Shown piece by piece: positions 34,550 to 43,099 of a DNA stretch of 64,000 nucleotides. This DNA comes from CAVQNQ01 sp963714205. Its GTDB lineage: Bacteria > Acidobacteriota > Terriglobia > Bryobacterales > Bryobacteraceae. Location of the stretch: the NCBI GenBank assembly GCA_963714205.1, contig CAVQNQ010000002.1:186001-250000 (forward strand), given 5' to 3'. The notes beneath the pieces are model-generated. The model saw only the letters and a list, made by a program, of their open reading frames with translations. It ran no database searches and had not been told where the DNA came from. How positions within the stretch are numbered: the first letter of the stretch is position 1; every line of letters starts with the position of its first letter. The translations under genes were made by a program, and so were the position numbers.

Positions 34550-35420
34550 TTACACCGGGGATGCCGAAGCGGTGCGCCCTTGCGCCCCTTTGCCCAGGAA
34601 ATCGACCAGCGCCTCGTTAACTTCGTCCGCATGGGTCCAGATGGTCGGCATGCGGCCCATCTTTGACCACCACCAGGCGAGCGCCCTGAACCAACTGGGC
34701 GGTCCGGCGGCCACCGGCGTCAATGGGCACAATCCGGTCCGCATCGCCGTGAATGACCAGGGTAGGAACGTCGATCCGGGCGAGATCCGCGCGAAAATCC
34801 TCACCCCACGCCGGCACGCAGGCCAGACTGGCCGTGGCGGACGACTGGGCCGCGACATTCCAACTGGCCTGGACGGCCTGGGGGCTGACGCGCTTGCCCA
34901 GAAATACATCCGTATTGTAGAAATTGTCGAAGAACCCGGTAAAGAATGCGTAACGGTCCGCGGAGACGGCCTTTTCGATACCCTCAAACACAGAGCCATC
35001 CACGCCTTCGGGGTTCTCCGGCGTTTTCAGCAGGAAGGGCGGCACACCATCGATAATCACGGCGCTGGTGACCCCTTTCGAGCCATATTTCCCTATGTAG
35101 CGCGCTATTTCGCCGCCCCCCATGGAGAAGCCCACCAGCGCGAAATTGCGGAGTCTGAGCTGGGTCACGAGCTTGTGCAGGTCTTCGGCGAAAGTATCGT
35201 AGTGGTAGCCGGTGGTGGGCTGGCTGGATTTGCCGAATCCTCTGCGGTCGTAGGTGATGACCCGCAAACCCGCGTTTAGAAGCGCGGCGGTCTGCTTTTC
35301 CCAGGAGGCGCCGTTCAACGGGTATCCGTGAATCAGGACAACGGGGTCGCCCGAACCATGATCCTCATAATAAAGATCGATGGCTCCGGAGTTTTCTTTT
35401 CCTACGTTGACGAATGGCAT
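34550..35420 (-). pseudogene. Alpha/beta hydrolase (chloroperoxidase-like), frameshifted near the 3' end
   Basis: From ATG 35420 the protein reads MPFVNVGKENSGAIDLYYED and carries the hydrolase triad Ser99 (GFSMGGG), Asp228 (HGDADRIVP) and His257 (VKDGPH), plus HGYPLNG of the oxyanion region. This matches cofactor-free haloperoxidases and esterases of about 275-280 residues. Just after His257 the frame is lost: one extra base near 34645 leads to an early stop at 34617, whereas the shifted frame continues as WTHADEVNEALVDFLGKG to a stop at 34550. All catalytic residues precede the break, so even the truncated product could fold in part. Either sequence error or very recent mutation. Confidence 0.85.
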
Positions 35421-35594
35421 TGCGATGCTCCTTGCGCAACTCTCCAGAGTCGCTCCCGCATCCGGAGCAAGGCAAAGACCGGGTTGGGGCAATCCGCGCG
35501 AAAACAAACGGGACGGCTTACCGAAAGGTGAGGAACCGTGCCGCCGAAGCGGGAGCTCCGGCGGCCGCTATTTCAATTGCCTAATGGGGCGGAC

Positions 35595-36425
35595 TTATTG
35601 GATTTTATCGGCCAGCGCCTTCGACAACGCCACTCCGTCGTAGCCGTCCTGGGTGATCGTGTAACCGCCGATGTACCTGCCCTTGCGGAAGAAACAGAGC
35701 TTGCCGAGGTACTTATCGTTGGCTTGGAAGGCTTCGTCGGCAATGGTCGCCGGAGTGTTTTCACCGAAGCGGGTTTTCAGTTTCTGGATCACGGCGGCGG
35801 CCGATTCGGGCGAAGCCTCAAGCACCACGAAGGCCTTGCCGTAATCGTACTGAGCCACGTAGCCGCGCTTCAGCAGGCGGATCCCCAGCGCGCTCTCCGG
35901 AACCAGCCGCAGCCCCGTGCGCTTCTCCGCCGGAAACCACGACATCGCGGGAGGAACGGTGGTGCTGCCGGAAACGGTCTTATCGAGAGCCGTGATCCAC
36001 TCCGTCAGGGCGGCGGTATGGTCGCCTTCCGGATTGGCCCCGATCTCCACATAGTATTGGCCCTTGGCGAAGGTGGCACGCCGCGGCTGGATCTGACCAC
36101 CCATACCGACCGGGTTAGCGGGCTGCCGCGAATCGAAGTTCGCGGTGAAGATGCCGTAGGCGGAATCGGCGTCGCCCATGTCGGAGACGTCCACTACGAA
36201 GGTAACTTCGCCCTTCTTGCAGGTGACTCCTTGCATCTTCTGAAAGCCGTAGATGAGATAGCCTTCCGCGTTCCCGTCCATATACTCGAACAGGTTGTCG
36301 GAAACATAGGAGCGGGCCGGCCCGGATTGCGTCCAGCCCGGCACGAGAGTGCACGTAGGAGCGGGAAGGCTCTGCGCGGCGAGCACGCCGGCCACCAGAG
36401 CTGCTCCGAAGACGAGTTTTAGCAT
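35595..36425 (-). CDS. Secreted DUF6599-like protein
   Basis: A 276-residue protein with a signal peptide (LKLVFGAALVAGVLAAQS). The mature part contains TLVPGWTQSGPARSYVSDN with LFEYMDGNAEGYLIYGF, a stretch I associate with the DUF6599 family found in soil bacteria; function unknown. Pairs of glycines and a FFRKGRYIGGYT segment near the C terminus suggest beta-rich structure. ATG 36425 is preferred because it directly gives the signal peptide; the start overlaps the stop of the upstream aldo/keto reductase gene by seven bases, so the two are translationally coupled. Confidence 0.8.
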   Translation of the reverse strand: MLKLVFGAALVAGVLAAQSLPAPTCTLVPGWTQSGPARSYVSDNLFEYMDGNAEGYLIYGFQKMQGVTCKKGEVTFVVDVSDMGDADSAYGIFTANFDSRQPANPVGMGGQIQPRRATFAKGQYYVEIGANPEGDHTAALTEWITALDKTVSGSTTVPPAMSWFPAEKRTGLRLVPESALGIRLLKRGYVAQYDYGKAFVVLEASPESAAAVIQKLKTRFGENTPATIADEAFQANDKYLGKLCFFRKGRYIGGYTITQDGYDGVALSKALADKIQ

Positions 36426-37582
36426 GCGAATAGTTCCTGTGCCCGAATCAGGCATTCTACTACTTTAACTCCATGCGGGCACTGAACGGTGCAGCTCGGG
36501 CAATCGCCGCATTTTACGCTGGTATGCTCGGGGGCCAGTTCCAGGAAACGCTCGCGGCCCAGCGCGAACTGCCCGTAACCATCGGCATAGGTCAGGATGC
36601 GCAGCATATCGGCTACGGGAAGGCCCTGCCGGCAAGCGCCGTCGCACTGGCCGCACGTGCGGCAGTAGAGCGGCCGGATGAGCTCCAGGCGCTCGGCCAG
36701 CAGTTTCTCTTCGGCGGCGCCGTAGGGATGCCCCATGGCCGTGAGGTTCTCCGCGAGTTGGTCGTTATCGGTAATGCTGGGGATGGTGGTATTGACCACC
36801 TTAGGGTTGCGCATGGCCCACTTGAGAGCCGCCAGCAACCCGCCATCCTGCTTGAGCTTCGCGTAGGCGGGATCGCCCGGCTTGATGGTGCGGAATCCGC
36901 CCGCCATCACCTTCATGGCTACCACGCCCTTGCCCGCCGCGGCGGCCTGCTCGAGGGCCGTGGTGACAGCGGGTTCCAGGGTGAAGTTATAGGCGCTCAG
37001 GACCACATCGATATTGGGATTCTTCGCCAGCCACGGCACCAGCGTGGGCTGCCCGGCGTGGGTGCTGACGCCGGCGAACCGGATCTTGCCGGCCTTTTTG
37101 GCGATCTGCTGAGCCTCGATCAGGTCGTCGGTAACCTCTTCCGGCTTAGTCTTGGCGTGGAGGTACCAGATGTCCAGGTGATCGGTGCCGAGTTCCTTCA
37201 GGCTGGTATCCAGGTCATTGAGCGCCTCCTTCCCGGTGGCGGAATGCGATTTGCTCGACAGCGTGATGCTGTTGCGCTTCCCCTTGAGGGCGGCGCCGAC
37301 CATGCGCTCGTTGTTGCCCCCGGAGTAGCCGCGGGCCGTGTCGAAATAGGTGATGCCCATATCGGCCGCGCGCTCGACCACGCTGCCATCCGAGGTGACC
37401 ATGCAGCCCATGCCCACGGCGGTGACTTTGAGGCCGGTCTTGCCCAGGATGCGGTATTCGAACTGGACATCCGAAGAGCGCCGGGCGCGAGTTTGGGGTT
37501 CCGGATCGGCGGAGCGGGAAGCGGATGCGAGCGCGGGCAATCCGATCCCGGCCACCAGAAAGTTGCGGCGAGAAGAACTCAT
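36419..37582 (-). CDS. Tat-exported aldo/keto reductase with C-terminal iron-sulfur domain
   Basis: A 387-residue protein. SSRRNFLVAGIGLPALASAS (residues 3-22) is a twin-arginine signal with the SRRxFLx motif. The AKR barrel follows (about 42-310), with ITYFDTARGYSGGNNERMVG and TLSSKSHS near the active site and LDIWYLHAKT. The last 75 residues hold two cysteine clusters, CRTCGQCDGACRQG and CGDCPSCTVQCPHG, consistent with [4Fe-4S] binding as in the ferredoxin-fused AKR family. Folding with the clusters before export explains the Tat route. The substrate is unknown. It precedes and overlaps the DUF6599-like gene. Confidence 0.92.
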   Translation of the reverse strand: MSSSRRNFLVAGIGLPALASASRSADPEPQTRARRSSDVQFEYRILGKTGLKVTAVGMGCMVTSDGSVVERAADMGITYFDTARGYSGGNNERMVGAALKGKRNSITLSSKSHSATGKEALNDLDTSLKELGTDHLDIWYLHAKTKPEEVTDDLIEAQQIAKKAGKIRFAGVSTHAGQPTLVPWLAKNPNIDVVLSAYNFTLEPAVTTALEQAAAAGKGVVAMKVMAGGFRTIKPGDPAYAKLKQDGGLLAALKWAMRNPKVVNTTIPSITDNDQLAENLTAMGHPYGAAEEKLLAERLELIRPLYCRTCGQCDGACRQGLPVADMLRILTYADGYGQFALGRERFLELAPEHTSVKCGDCPSCTVQCPHGVKVVECLIRAQELFAC

Positions 37583-37676
37583 AGTGCCTCCAGGAATACA
37601 CCATTTCAGGTGTTAGAACCTTATTATACCTAATCGGTCCGCTTTAGCAAGCCCGTTCCGCGCGGCCGCGAAAAAC

Positions 37677-38627
37677 TCAGACCAGGCTTTCGTAGAGTAC
37701 CGTGCTCAAGTAGCGCTCGCCGGAATCGGGCAGCACCGCCACGATGGTCTTGCCCGCGAATTCAGGCTGCCGCGCCAGTCTCACAGCCACCGCCGCGGCC
37801 GCCCCGCAGGAGATCCCCGACAGGATGCCCTCTTCCCGCCCGAGCCGCCGCGCGAACTCCACGGACTCCTCGTTGGTGACGGTCTCCACGCGGTCCACCA
37901 TGCCTAGATCCAGGGTCTCGGGGATGAAGCCCGCCCCGATGCCCTGAATTTTGTGCGGCCCGGGCGCCAGCGGCTCGCCTTTGCGCTGCTGGGTGATGAC
38001 CGGGCTCGTCACCGGCTCGACCGCTACCGAGAGGACGGCTTTGCCGCAAACCTGCTTGATATAGCGCGAAACGCCGGTGATGGTGCCGCCCGTGCCCACG
38101 CCCGATACCAGCACGTCAATCTGGCCTTCGGTATCCTCCCAGATCTCCGGCCCGGTGGTACGGAAATGGATTTCGGGATTAGCGGGGTTCTTGAACTGCT
38201 GCAAGAGAACATAGCGGGACGGGTCCGATTGGGCGATCTCTTCGGCCTTGGCGATGGCGCCTTTCATACCCTTGGAGCCGTCGGTGAGCGCGAGCTTGGC
38301 TCCGAAAGCGGCCAGCACCTTGCGGCGCTCGAGCGACATGGTCTCGGGCATGGTGAGGGTAATGGGATAGCCCCGCGCGGCCGCCACGAAAGCCAGCGCG
38401 ATGCCGGTGTTGCCGCTGGTGGGCTCCACCAGTTCCTTGCCGGGGCCGAGCGCGCCGCGTTTTTCGGCATCCCATACCATGGAGGCGCCGATGCGGTCCT
38501 TGACGGAATAGGCCGGGTTGCGTCCTTCGATTTTGGCCCAAATGGTGGCCGAAGCTCCCTGGGCCAAACGGTTGAGGCGCACCAGGGGCGTGCGTCCGAT
38601 ACTGAGCGAGTTGTCGTCGAATCTCAT
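37677..38627 (-). CDS. cysK: Cysteine synthase
   Basis: A 316-residue PLP enzyme that makes cysteine from O-acetylserine and sulfide. Evidence: GRTPLVRLNRL near the N terminus, NPAYSVKDRIG with the PLP lysine Lys43, the substrate loop PTSGNTGIALA, the phosphate-binding SGVGTGGTITG, and GISCGAAAAVA near the C terminus. AGAGGAAC before ATG 38627 is a fair ribosome binding site; upstream in-frame codons reach into the insertion sequence and are not used. The insertion sequence begins 59 bases upstream, so its arrival probably changed the promoter region of cysK. Confidence 0.95.
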   Translation of the reverse strand: MRFDDNSLSIGRTPLVRLNRLAQGASATIWAKIEGRNPAYSVKDRIGASMVWDAEKRGALGPGKELVEPTSGNTGIALAFVAAARGYPITLTMPETMSLERRKVLAAFGAKLALTDGSKGMKGAIAKAEEIAQSDPSRYVLLQQFKNPANPEIHFRTTGPEIWEDTEGQIDVLVSGVGTGGTITGVSRYIKQVCGKAVLSVAVEPVTSPVITQQRKGEPLAPGPHKIQGIGAGFIPETLDLGMVDRVETVTNEESVEFARRLGREEGILSGISCGAAAAVAVRLARQPEFAGKTIVAVLPDSGERYLSTVLYESLV

Positions 38628-38685
38628 GAGCGTGTTCCTCTGATGATTATGCGCCGGGTGTGGGTTCAGACGGTACCGGCACTCT

Positions 38686-38744
38686 ATTCTCATGCAAGAT
38701 GAGCCTGAACCGGGGCCTGGATTCTCACGCAAGATGAGCCTGAA
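38686..38744 (+). repeat. Duplicated left terminal repeat of the insertion sequence
   Basis: Two copies of a 24-base word at 38686-38709 and 38721-38744 differ at one base (ATTCTCATGC versus ATTCTCACGC) and are 35 bases apart start to start. They may both serve as transposase binding sites. Confidence 0.85.
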
Positions 38745-38779
38745 GGGGAAGATCGCGATGCTGGGTGTTGATCATCAGC

Positions 38780-40009
38780 ATGGACGATTCGGAAGCCGCG
38801 AGCCTGGAGCAGATCCGGGCATTTCTGGCCGGCAGCGGCGAGGTGCGGTTTGCCGGGCAGAAGCGCGCGGAAGTGTACGGTTGGGTGGAACAGACGCTGG
38901 TGCGGCGCCAGTATGTCGGCTTGGACCGGCCGGGCAAGGGGCTCGTGCGGCTCTACATTGGCCGGATGACGGGGTTGAGCCGGGCGCAGGTGACCAGGCT
39001 GATCGCCGGATACCGCGACACCGGCCGGGTGACAGCGGCGATCTATCGGCGCAACCAGTTCGCCACGCACTACACCGCGGCCGATGTGAACCTGTTGGCT
39101 TACGTAGACAAGGCGCATGGGAACTTGAGCGGACCGGCGACTTGTCGAATCCTGGAGCGCGAATACGCCGCATACGGCCAGGCGGCCTACCAGCGGTTAG
39201 CGGAGATTTCCGTGGCGCACCTCTACCGGCTGCGCAACTCGCAAGCGTATCGGAAACGCAACACCAGTTACCAGCCCACACGACCCACGCCAATTCCCAT
39301 CGGCGAGCGGCGCAAGCCGCAGCCGTGCGGTTCGCCTGGATACCTGCGCATCGACACGGTGCATCAGGGCGATCAGGACGGGCGCAAGGGGCTTTATCAC
39401 ATCAACGCGGTGGACGAGGTGACGCAATGGGAAATTGTGGCCGCCACGCCGCAGATTTCCGAACTCTGGCTCATGCCGGTGCTGGAAGCACTGCTCGCGC
39501 AGTTTCCCTTCGTGATCCGCAGCCTTCATTCCGACAACGGCAGCGAGTTCATCAACTACAACGTGGCCCGTCTGCTGGGCAAACTGCTCATCGAACAAAC
39601 CAAGTCGCGGGCGTACCATTCCGGCGACAACGGCTTGGTCGAATCCAAGAACGGAGCCATCATCCGCAAGCATATCGGCTACGGCTACATCGACGCGCAA
39701 CACGCCGAGGCGATGGACCAATTTCACCGGCAGCACATGAACCCGTACGTCAACTTCCATCGCCCTTGCGCCATACCCCAAGTCGTCACCGAAGCCAACG
39801 GCAAGCGTCGCCGCCTCTACTTGCGCTGGGCCACGCCTTTCGAGCTCTTTCGGGAATCCCCGCGCTGCGAGAGCTTCCTGCGCCCAGGGGTCACGCTGTC
39901 GGAACTGGAGGGCTTCGCCCAAACCCAATCCGACACCGAAGCCGCGCTCGCCATGCAGCACGCCAAACGGAAGCTATTCGACCGCTTCCGGCGGACGGAA
40001 ACCGCCTAA
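38780..40009 (+). CDS. Transposase with rve/DDE integrase core (IS481-like)
   Basis: A 409-residue transposase. The N-terminal half has helix-turn-helix features (GLSRAQVTRLIAGYRDTGRV, about residues 65-84). The catalytic core shows the DDE triad: Asp192 in LRIDTVHQGD, Asp252 in LHSDNGSEF and Glu288 in NGLVESKNG. The C-terminal part (MNPYVNFHRPC, TPFELFRESP) matches integrase-core transposases of the IS481 type. ATG 38780 is preferred; GTG at 38765 is in frame. Flanking inverted repeats at 38686-38709 and 40212-40236 define the element. Confidence 0.93.
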   Translation: MDDSEAASLEQIRAFLAGSGEVRFAGQKRAEVYGWVEQTLVRRQYVGLDRPGKGLVRLYIGRMTGLSRAQVTRLIAGYRDTGRVTAAIYRRNQFATHYTAADVNLLAYVDKAHGNLSGPATCRILEREYAAYGQAAYQRLAEISVAHLYRLRNSQAYRKRNTSYQPTRPTPIPIGERRKPQPCGSPGYLRIDTVHQGDQDGRKGLYHINAVDEVTQWEIVAATPQISELWLMPVLEALLAQFPFVIRSLHSDNGSEFINYNVARLLGKLLIEQTKSRAYHSGDNGLVESKNGAIIRKHIGYGYIDAQHAEAMDQFHRQHMNPYVNFHRPCAIPQVVTEANGKRRRLYLRWATPFELFRESPRCESFLRPGVTLSELEGFAQTQSDTEAALAMQHAKRKLFDRFRRTETA

Positions 40010-40211
40010 CACGCCCCCCATGCGCCTCCCGTCGGTCGGCGATCGGTTCTGTGCCCCGGTCGGGCGCAAAACCAACCCAAAACCAAAACCGTTCCAAAGA
40101 AGGGAAAACCAACGGATGTTTGCAGGCCATGCGTGCCTCCCGTTGGTCGGCCCCGGAGATTCGAAACAGCATCAGAAAGGAGACTCAGCGCCGGATCGCT
40201 TCGCCCCCGGC
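40010..40211 (+). other. Non-coding 3' tail of the insertion sequence with a direct repeat
   Basis: Between the transposase stop and the right inverted repeat there is no gene. A word like GCCTCCCGTYGGTCGG occurs at about 40023-40038 and again at about 40136-40151, and a purine/CAA-rich stretch (aaccaacccaaaaccaaaac) lies between them. Confidence 0.6.
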
Positions 40212-40236
40212 TTCAGGCTCATCCTTCGATGAGAAT
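40212..40236 (-). repeat. Right terminal inverted repeat of the insertion sequence
   Basis: TTCAGGCTCATCCTTCGATG followed by AGAAT is the reverse complement of the left end with a few mismatches in the middle (CTTGCA versus CCTTCG). Confidence 0.85.
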
Positions 40237-40282
40237 ATGCTCCGGCCCGCCCGCAAGCCCGCACTGCTACACTCAGGAGAGA

Positions 40283-40711
40283 ATGGCGAAAGCGACAGCC
40301 AAAGCAAACGAAGAGAAGCCGGTGACGCCGCCCCTGGCCACCTGGGCGCCGGCCGTGGCCTTGGGATGGCTGGTTCCCGGAGGAGGTCACTTCCTCCTGA
40401 AGCGGACCGGCCGGGGAATCCTGCTGCTGGCGGCGGTCACGGTCATGTTTGTGAGCGGCCTGATGATGCGCGGCGCGATGTTCCACCCGCAGAATGGCGA
40501 CCTGCTCACCGCGCTGATCAACTGGGGCGGCTTTTTCGGCGATGTCTGCGGGGGCATTTTCTATCTGCTGAGTGTGTGGCTGGGGTACAATCAGCCGGAT
40601 GTAGCCGGCCACGTCCATGATTACGGCACCAAGTTCCTGGTGGCCGCCGGCCTGCTGAACCTGCTGGCCATGGTGGATGCTTTCGAGATCGCCGCGGGGA
40701 GAAAAGACTGA
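40283..40711 (+). CDS. Membrane protein, DUF6677-like
   Basis: A 142-residue protein. A short Lys/Ala-rich cytoplasmic start (MAKATAKANEEK) leads to hydrophobic segments at about residues 22-36, 42-60 and 74-95, with another near 113-130. GWLVPGGGHFLLKRTGRGIL fits the DUF6677 family, which resembles TM2-type proteins; function unknown. AGGAGAGA directly before ATG 40283 is a clear ribosome binding site. Its stop overlaps the next start (TGATG). Confidence 0.85.
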   Translation: MAKATAKANEEKPVTPPLATWAPAVALGWLVPGGGHFLLKRTGRGILLLAAVTVMFVSGLMMRGAMFHPQNGDLLTALINWGGFFGDVCGGIFYLLSVWLGYNQPDVAGHVHDYGTKFLVAAGLLNLLAMVDAFEIAAGRKD

Positions 40712-40896
40712 TGCCCAAAATGACGCTTTCGCATTTCGAGGCGGCCATACTGTTTTCGCTGTGCACGGCCGTGGTGATGGGCGTGGTCACCAAGCGCACG
40801 GACCGCGAACGCCTCCACTACGGCATCTACATCTTCGCCTGCTTCGTGGTTGCGCTATTCGGCTTGGGCTGGCTGATGTATCTCGGCCACGGATGA
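40711..40896 (+). CDS. Small membrane protein
   Basis: A 61-residue protein with two hydrophobic segments (about residues 9-27 and 38-58) and a basic loop (TKRTDRERLHYG) between them. ATG 40711 shares its A with the stop of the DUF6677-like gene. Its function is unknown; it probably acts with that neighbour. Confidence 0.75.
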   Translation: MPKMTLSHFEAAILFSLCTAVVMGVVTKRTDRERLHYGIYIFACFVVALFGLGWLMYLGHG

Positions 40897-40909
40897 CCCG
40901 GCGTGCGCC

Positions 40910-41722
40910 CTACTCCTTCAACCCGTAAGTCACGCTGACGGTGGTGTCCGGTCCCGAACGACCCACGACAACGACCAGGGAGCGGTGGCTGCCCTCGTCC
41001 TCGGCGGTGAACATGCCGCCCTGTGGGGTGGTAGTGTTCACGGTGACCTTCATCCCCGCGTCGCGCGCCTTGTCCTGGTAAAAAGACAAAACCTGCGCGG
41101 GCGAATCCGGCGTGCTGAAGGCGAATGTGCCGCCTTCCTTGGCGCCCTGGTTATCGGTTCCAGTGGCTGAAAAAGTGGCCTTTCCGTTCGATCCCGGATA
41201 CGCCGGCACCCAGGCGGGCAGCTTGGCGGCGCCACCGCCAAAATCCAGCGTGGCGGTTTCGCCGTTATCGCCCTCGGCGGTGATGTGGAAGCGGCCATTC
41301 TGGATGTCGTTGAAGTTGAGGGTGGTCTCCTTACCGGTGTGCCGGTCGCGCACGGTGATGGAGCCGGCGTTATCGTCATGGCTCACTTCCTCCAGGTCCG
41401 GATGAGCCCCCAGGAACATCTTGGCGACCGCATAGCCGGGGTTGCGGCGCATCAGGCCGGGATCGAGGCCCGCCTGCCGCACTTTGTGGGCAATGAACAG
41501 GCCCGTTCCCACAGTGGCCGCGCCGCCCAGGACGAACAGCCCCAGGATCACTACCAGCACCCAGACCAGCGGGCTGGTCCTGCGCACGGGCGCGGGCGGT
41601 ACGCCCGCGGCGCTCGCGGCGGCGGGGATTGGCGCGGGCGCTCCCGCGGCGCGCACCGGCGTGCCGCAATTGCCACAGAAAGCGCCGCTTATCTGGGCTC
41701 CGCAATTACTACAGAAAGCCAT
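40910..41722 (-). CDS. Zinc-ribbon membrane protein of unknown function
   Basis: A 270-residue protein. AFCSNCGAQISGAFCGNCGT (residues 2-21) is a four-cysteine zinc ribbon. After an Ala/Pro-rich linker there is one membrane helix (about 52-76, LVWVLVVILGLFVLGGAATV), then an outer domain of about 190 residues with beta-rich repeats (GSITVRDRHTGKETTLNFND, GRFHITAEGDNGETATLDFG) and a C-terminal module like other acidobacterial zinc-ribbon proteins. ATG 41722 puts the ribbon at the N terminus; an ATG seven codons upstream is also in frame. Cytoplasmic ribbon plus periplasmic domain suggests sensing, but that is a guess. Confidence 0.83.
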   Translation of the reverse strand: MAFCSNCGAQISGAFCGNCGTPVRAAGAPAPIPAAASAAGVPPAPVRRTSPLVWVLVVILGLFVLGGAATVGTGLFIAHKVRQAGLDPGLMRRNPGYAVAKMFLGAHPDLEEVSHDDNAGSITVRDRHTGKETTLNFNDIQNGRFHITAEGDNGETATLDFGGGAAKLPAWVPAYPGSNGKATFSATGTDNQGAKEGGTFAFSTPDSPAQVLSFYQDKARDAGMKVTVNTTTPQGGMFTAEDEGSHRSLVVVVGRSGPDTTVSVTYGLKE

Positions 41723-41785
41723 ATATCCTCCGATTCGATTCACTGTACGCTAGCGGCGCGAACTTCGCAATGGTTTTATCCGGGC

Positions 41786-42772
41786 CTAACGCGAACCCAG
41801 GTAGATGTCATGAATCCGGAGCAGCCCGAGCGCCTGCCCGGCCTCGTTCACCACCGGCAATACCGAAATCTGCGACGGGCGCCGCTCCATCAGGTCGAGG
41901 GCCGCGCCGAGGCTGACCTCCGGCCCGATGGTGACGGGCTTCCGGGTCATGACGTCCCCGGCGCACAGGCCCCGGATATCGTCGTGGGTGGTGAGGGCGC
42001 GGCGCAGGTCGCCATCGGTGATGAAGCCGGCCAGCGCGCCATCGGCCGCCACCACGCAGGCCCCTCCCAGCGGCTGGAGGGTCATGGCGATAATCACCTC
42101 TTTGAGCGAAGCCTCCGGCGAAACGCGGGCTACCTCATCGCGGCCGTGCATGGCCTCGCGCACCGAAAGGCGCAGGTTGCGGCCGAGTTGGCCGCCGGGA
42201 TGGTAGCGGCCGAAATCCTCCCGGGTAAAATTGCCCGCGCACATCAGGGCTATGGCCAAAGCGTCTCCGAGAGCCAGGGCGGCCACCGCGCTGGCCGTGG
42301 GCGCCAGGTTATGCGGATCCGCCTCGCGCTCCACTGAGGCGTCCAGCAGTACGTCCAGCTGGGCGGCCAGCGGCGCGGCGGCGCTGCCGAGAATCCCGAT
42401 CAGCGGCGAATGGAACTCCCGCAGCAGGGGCACCAGCGATAACAGCTCGGGCGAGCTGCCGTTTTTCGAGACCAGCACGGTGGGGTCGCCGGGCGTGTAG
42501 ATCCCCAGGTCGCCGTGCACGGCTTCGGCGGGGTGCAGGAAAACCGCGGCCGTGCCGGTGCTGCACAGGGTGGCTACGATCTTACGGGCGATGTGTCCGG
42601 ACTTGCCGATGCCCGTGACTACCACCTTGCCCGGATGAGCCCGGATCAACTCCACGGCGCGAATCAGCTCGCCGCCCAGGCGCGCCGCGGCCCGCGCCAC
42701 CGCTCCGGCCTCGATCTCCATGGCGGTGCGCGCGGCCGCCAGCCACTCTTCGTGGATTGGGTCTGAAATCAT
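41786..42772 (-). CDS. kdsD: Arabinose-5-phosphate isomerase (KpsF/GutQ family)
   Basis: A 328-residue enzyme that converts ribulose 5-phosphate to arabinose 5-phosphate, first step to KDO of lipopolysaccharide. The SIS domain (about residues 35-180) has VVVTGIGKSGHIARKIVATL, FLHPAEAVHGDLG and LVSKNGSSPEL. The signature LAPTASAVAALALGDALAIAL and FGRYHPGGQLGR follow, then two CBS domains (about 200-328; VREAMHGRDEVARV and VMTRKPVTIGPEVS). One substitution is visible: SNSGxS, usual in the phosphate loop, reads SKNGSS. It stands alone. Confidence 0.94.
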   Translation of the reverse strand: MISDPIHEEWLAAARTAMEIEAGAVARAAARLGGELIRAVELIRAHPGKVVVTGIGKSGHIARKIVATLCSTGTAAVFLHPAEAVHGDLGIYTPGDPTVLVSKNGSSPELLSLVPLLREFHSPLIGILGSAAAPLAAQLDVLLDASVEREADPHNLAPTASAVAALALGDALAIALMCAGNFTREDFGRYHPGGQLGRNLRLSVREAMHGRDEVARVSPEASLKEVIIAMTLQPLGGACVVAADGALAGFITDGDLRRALTTHDDIRGLCAGDVMTRKPVTIGPEVSLGAALDLMERRPSQISVLPVVNEAGQALGLLRIHDIYLGSR

Positions 42773-43099
42773 GCGATGCGACCATGATCGCACGTTGCAA
42801 TCGGGGATCTAAGCCCACCGGTGCACGGCGCCTGCGCGCGAGTAATTAGACGCCAGACTCTTAGAATCCATATAATCGGCTGCCGGATTCCATATAGCGT
42901 GCCGTGATCGCGCCGCCTTCCACCCCCAATGTGTCGTTTTTCGGACCTTCAGGTTGTCCGAAATTTAACCGTGCCGGCTCTTCATCCCCTCTATCGGGGT
43001 CTTTACCGCCCCAAAGACATAGTGGCTAGTAAGTTGCTTGAAGCGAGACCAGGTTGGAAGCTAATCCAACATTAGTTTCCAGTGGGAGGGGAGAGTACG
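42773..43099 (+). promoter_or_regulatory. Intergenic region with promoter and long leader of the Oar-like receptor gene
   Basis: TATAAT at 42871-42876 is a perfect -10, without a convincing -35. Transcription from it would give a leader of about 215 bases. The leader contains an inverted repeat TTTCGGAC (42939-42946) and GTCCGAAA (42956-42963) with a nine-base loop, and GGGAGGGGAGAG just before the ATG as a strong ribosome binding site. No gene was seen here. Confidence 0.6.

Larger units (their letters stand above)
38686..40236 (+). mobile_element. Insertion sequence of about 1.55 kb with DDE integrase-type transposase
   Basis: The element is bounded by inverted repeats of about 24 bases: left 38686-38709 (ATTCTCATGCAAGATGAGCC...) and right 40212-40236 (TTCAGGCTCATCCTTCGATG...). 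The arms match at most positions. A second copy of the left repeat lies at 38721-38744. One transposase gene fills 38780-40009. No target site duplication is evident next to the repeats. The transposase frame is intact, so the copy may be active. Confidence 0.88.

Noticed and set aside
38686..40236. Target site duplication of the insertion sequence
   Set aside because: Flanking bases on the two sides (…CACTCT and ATGCT…) do not match.
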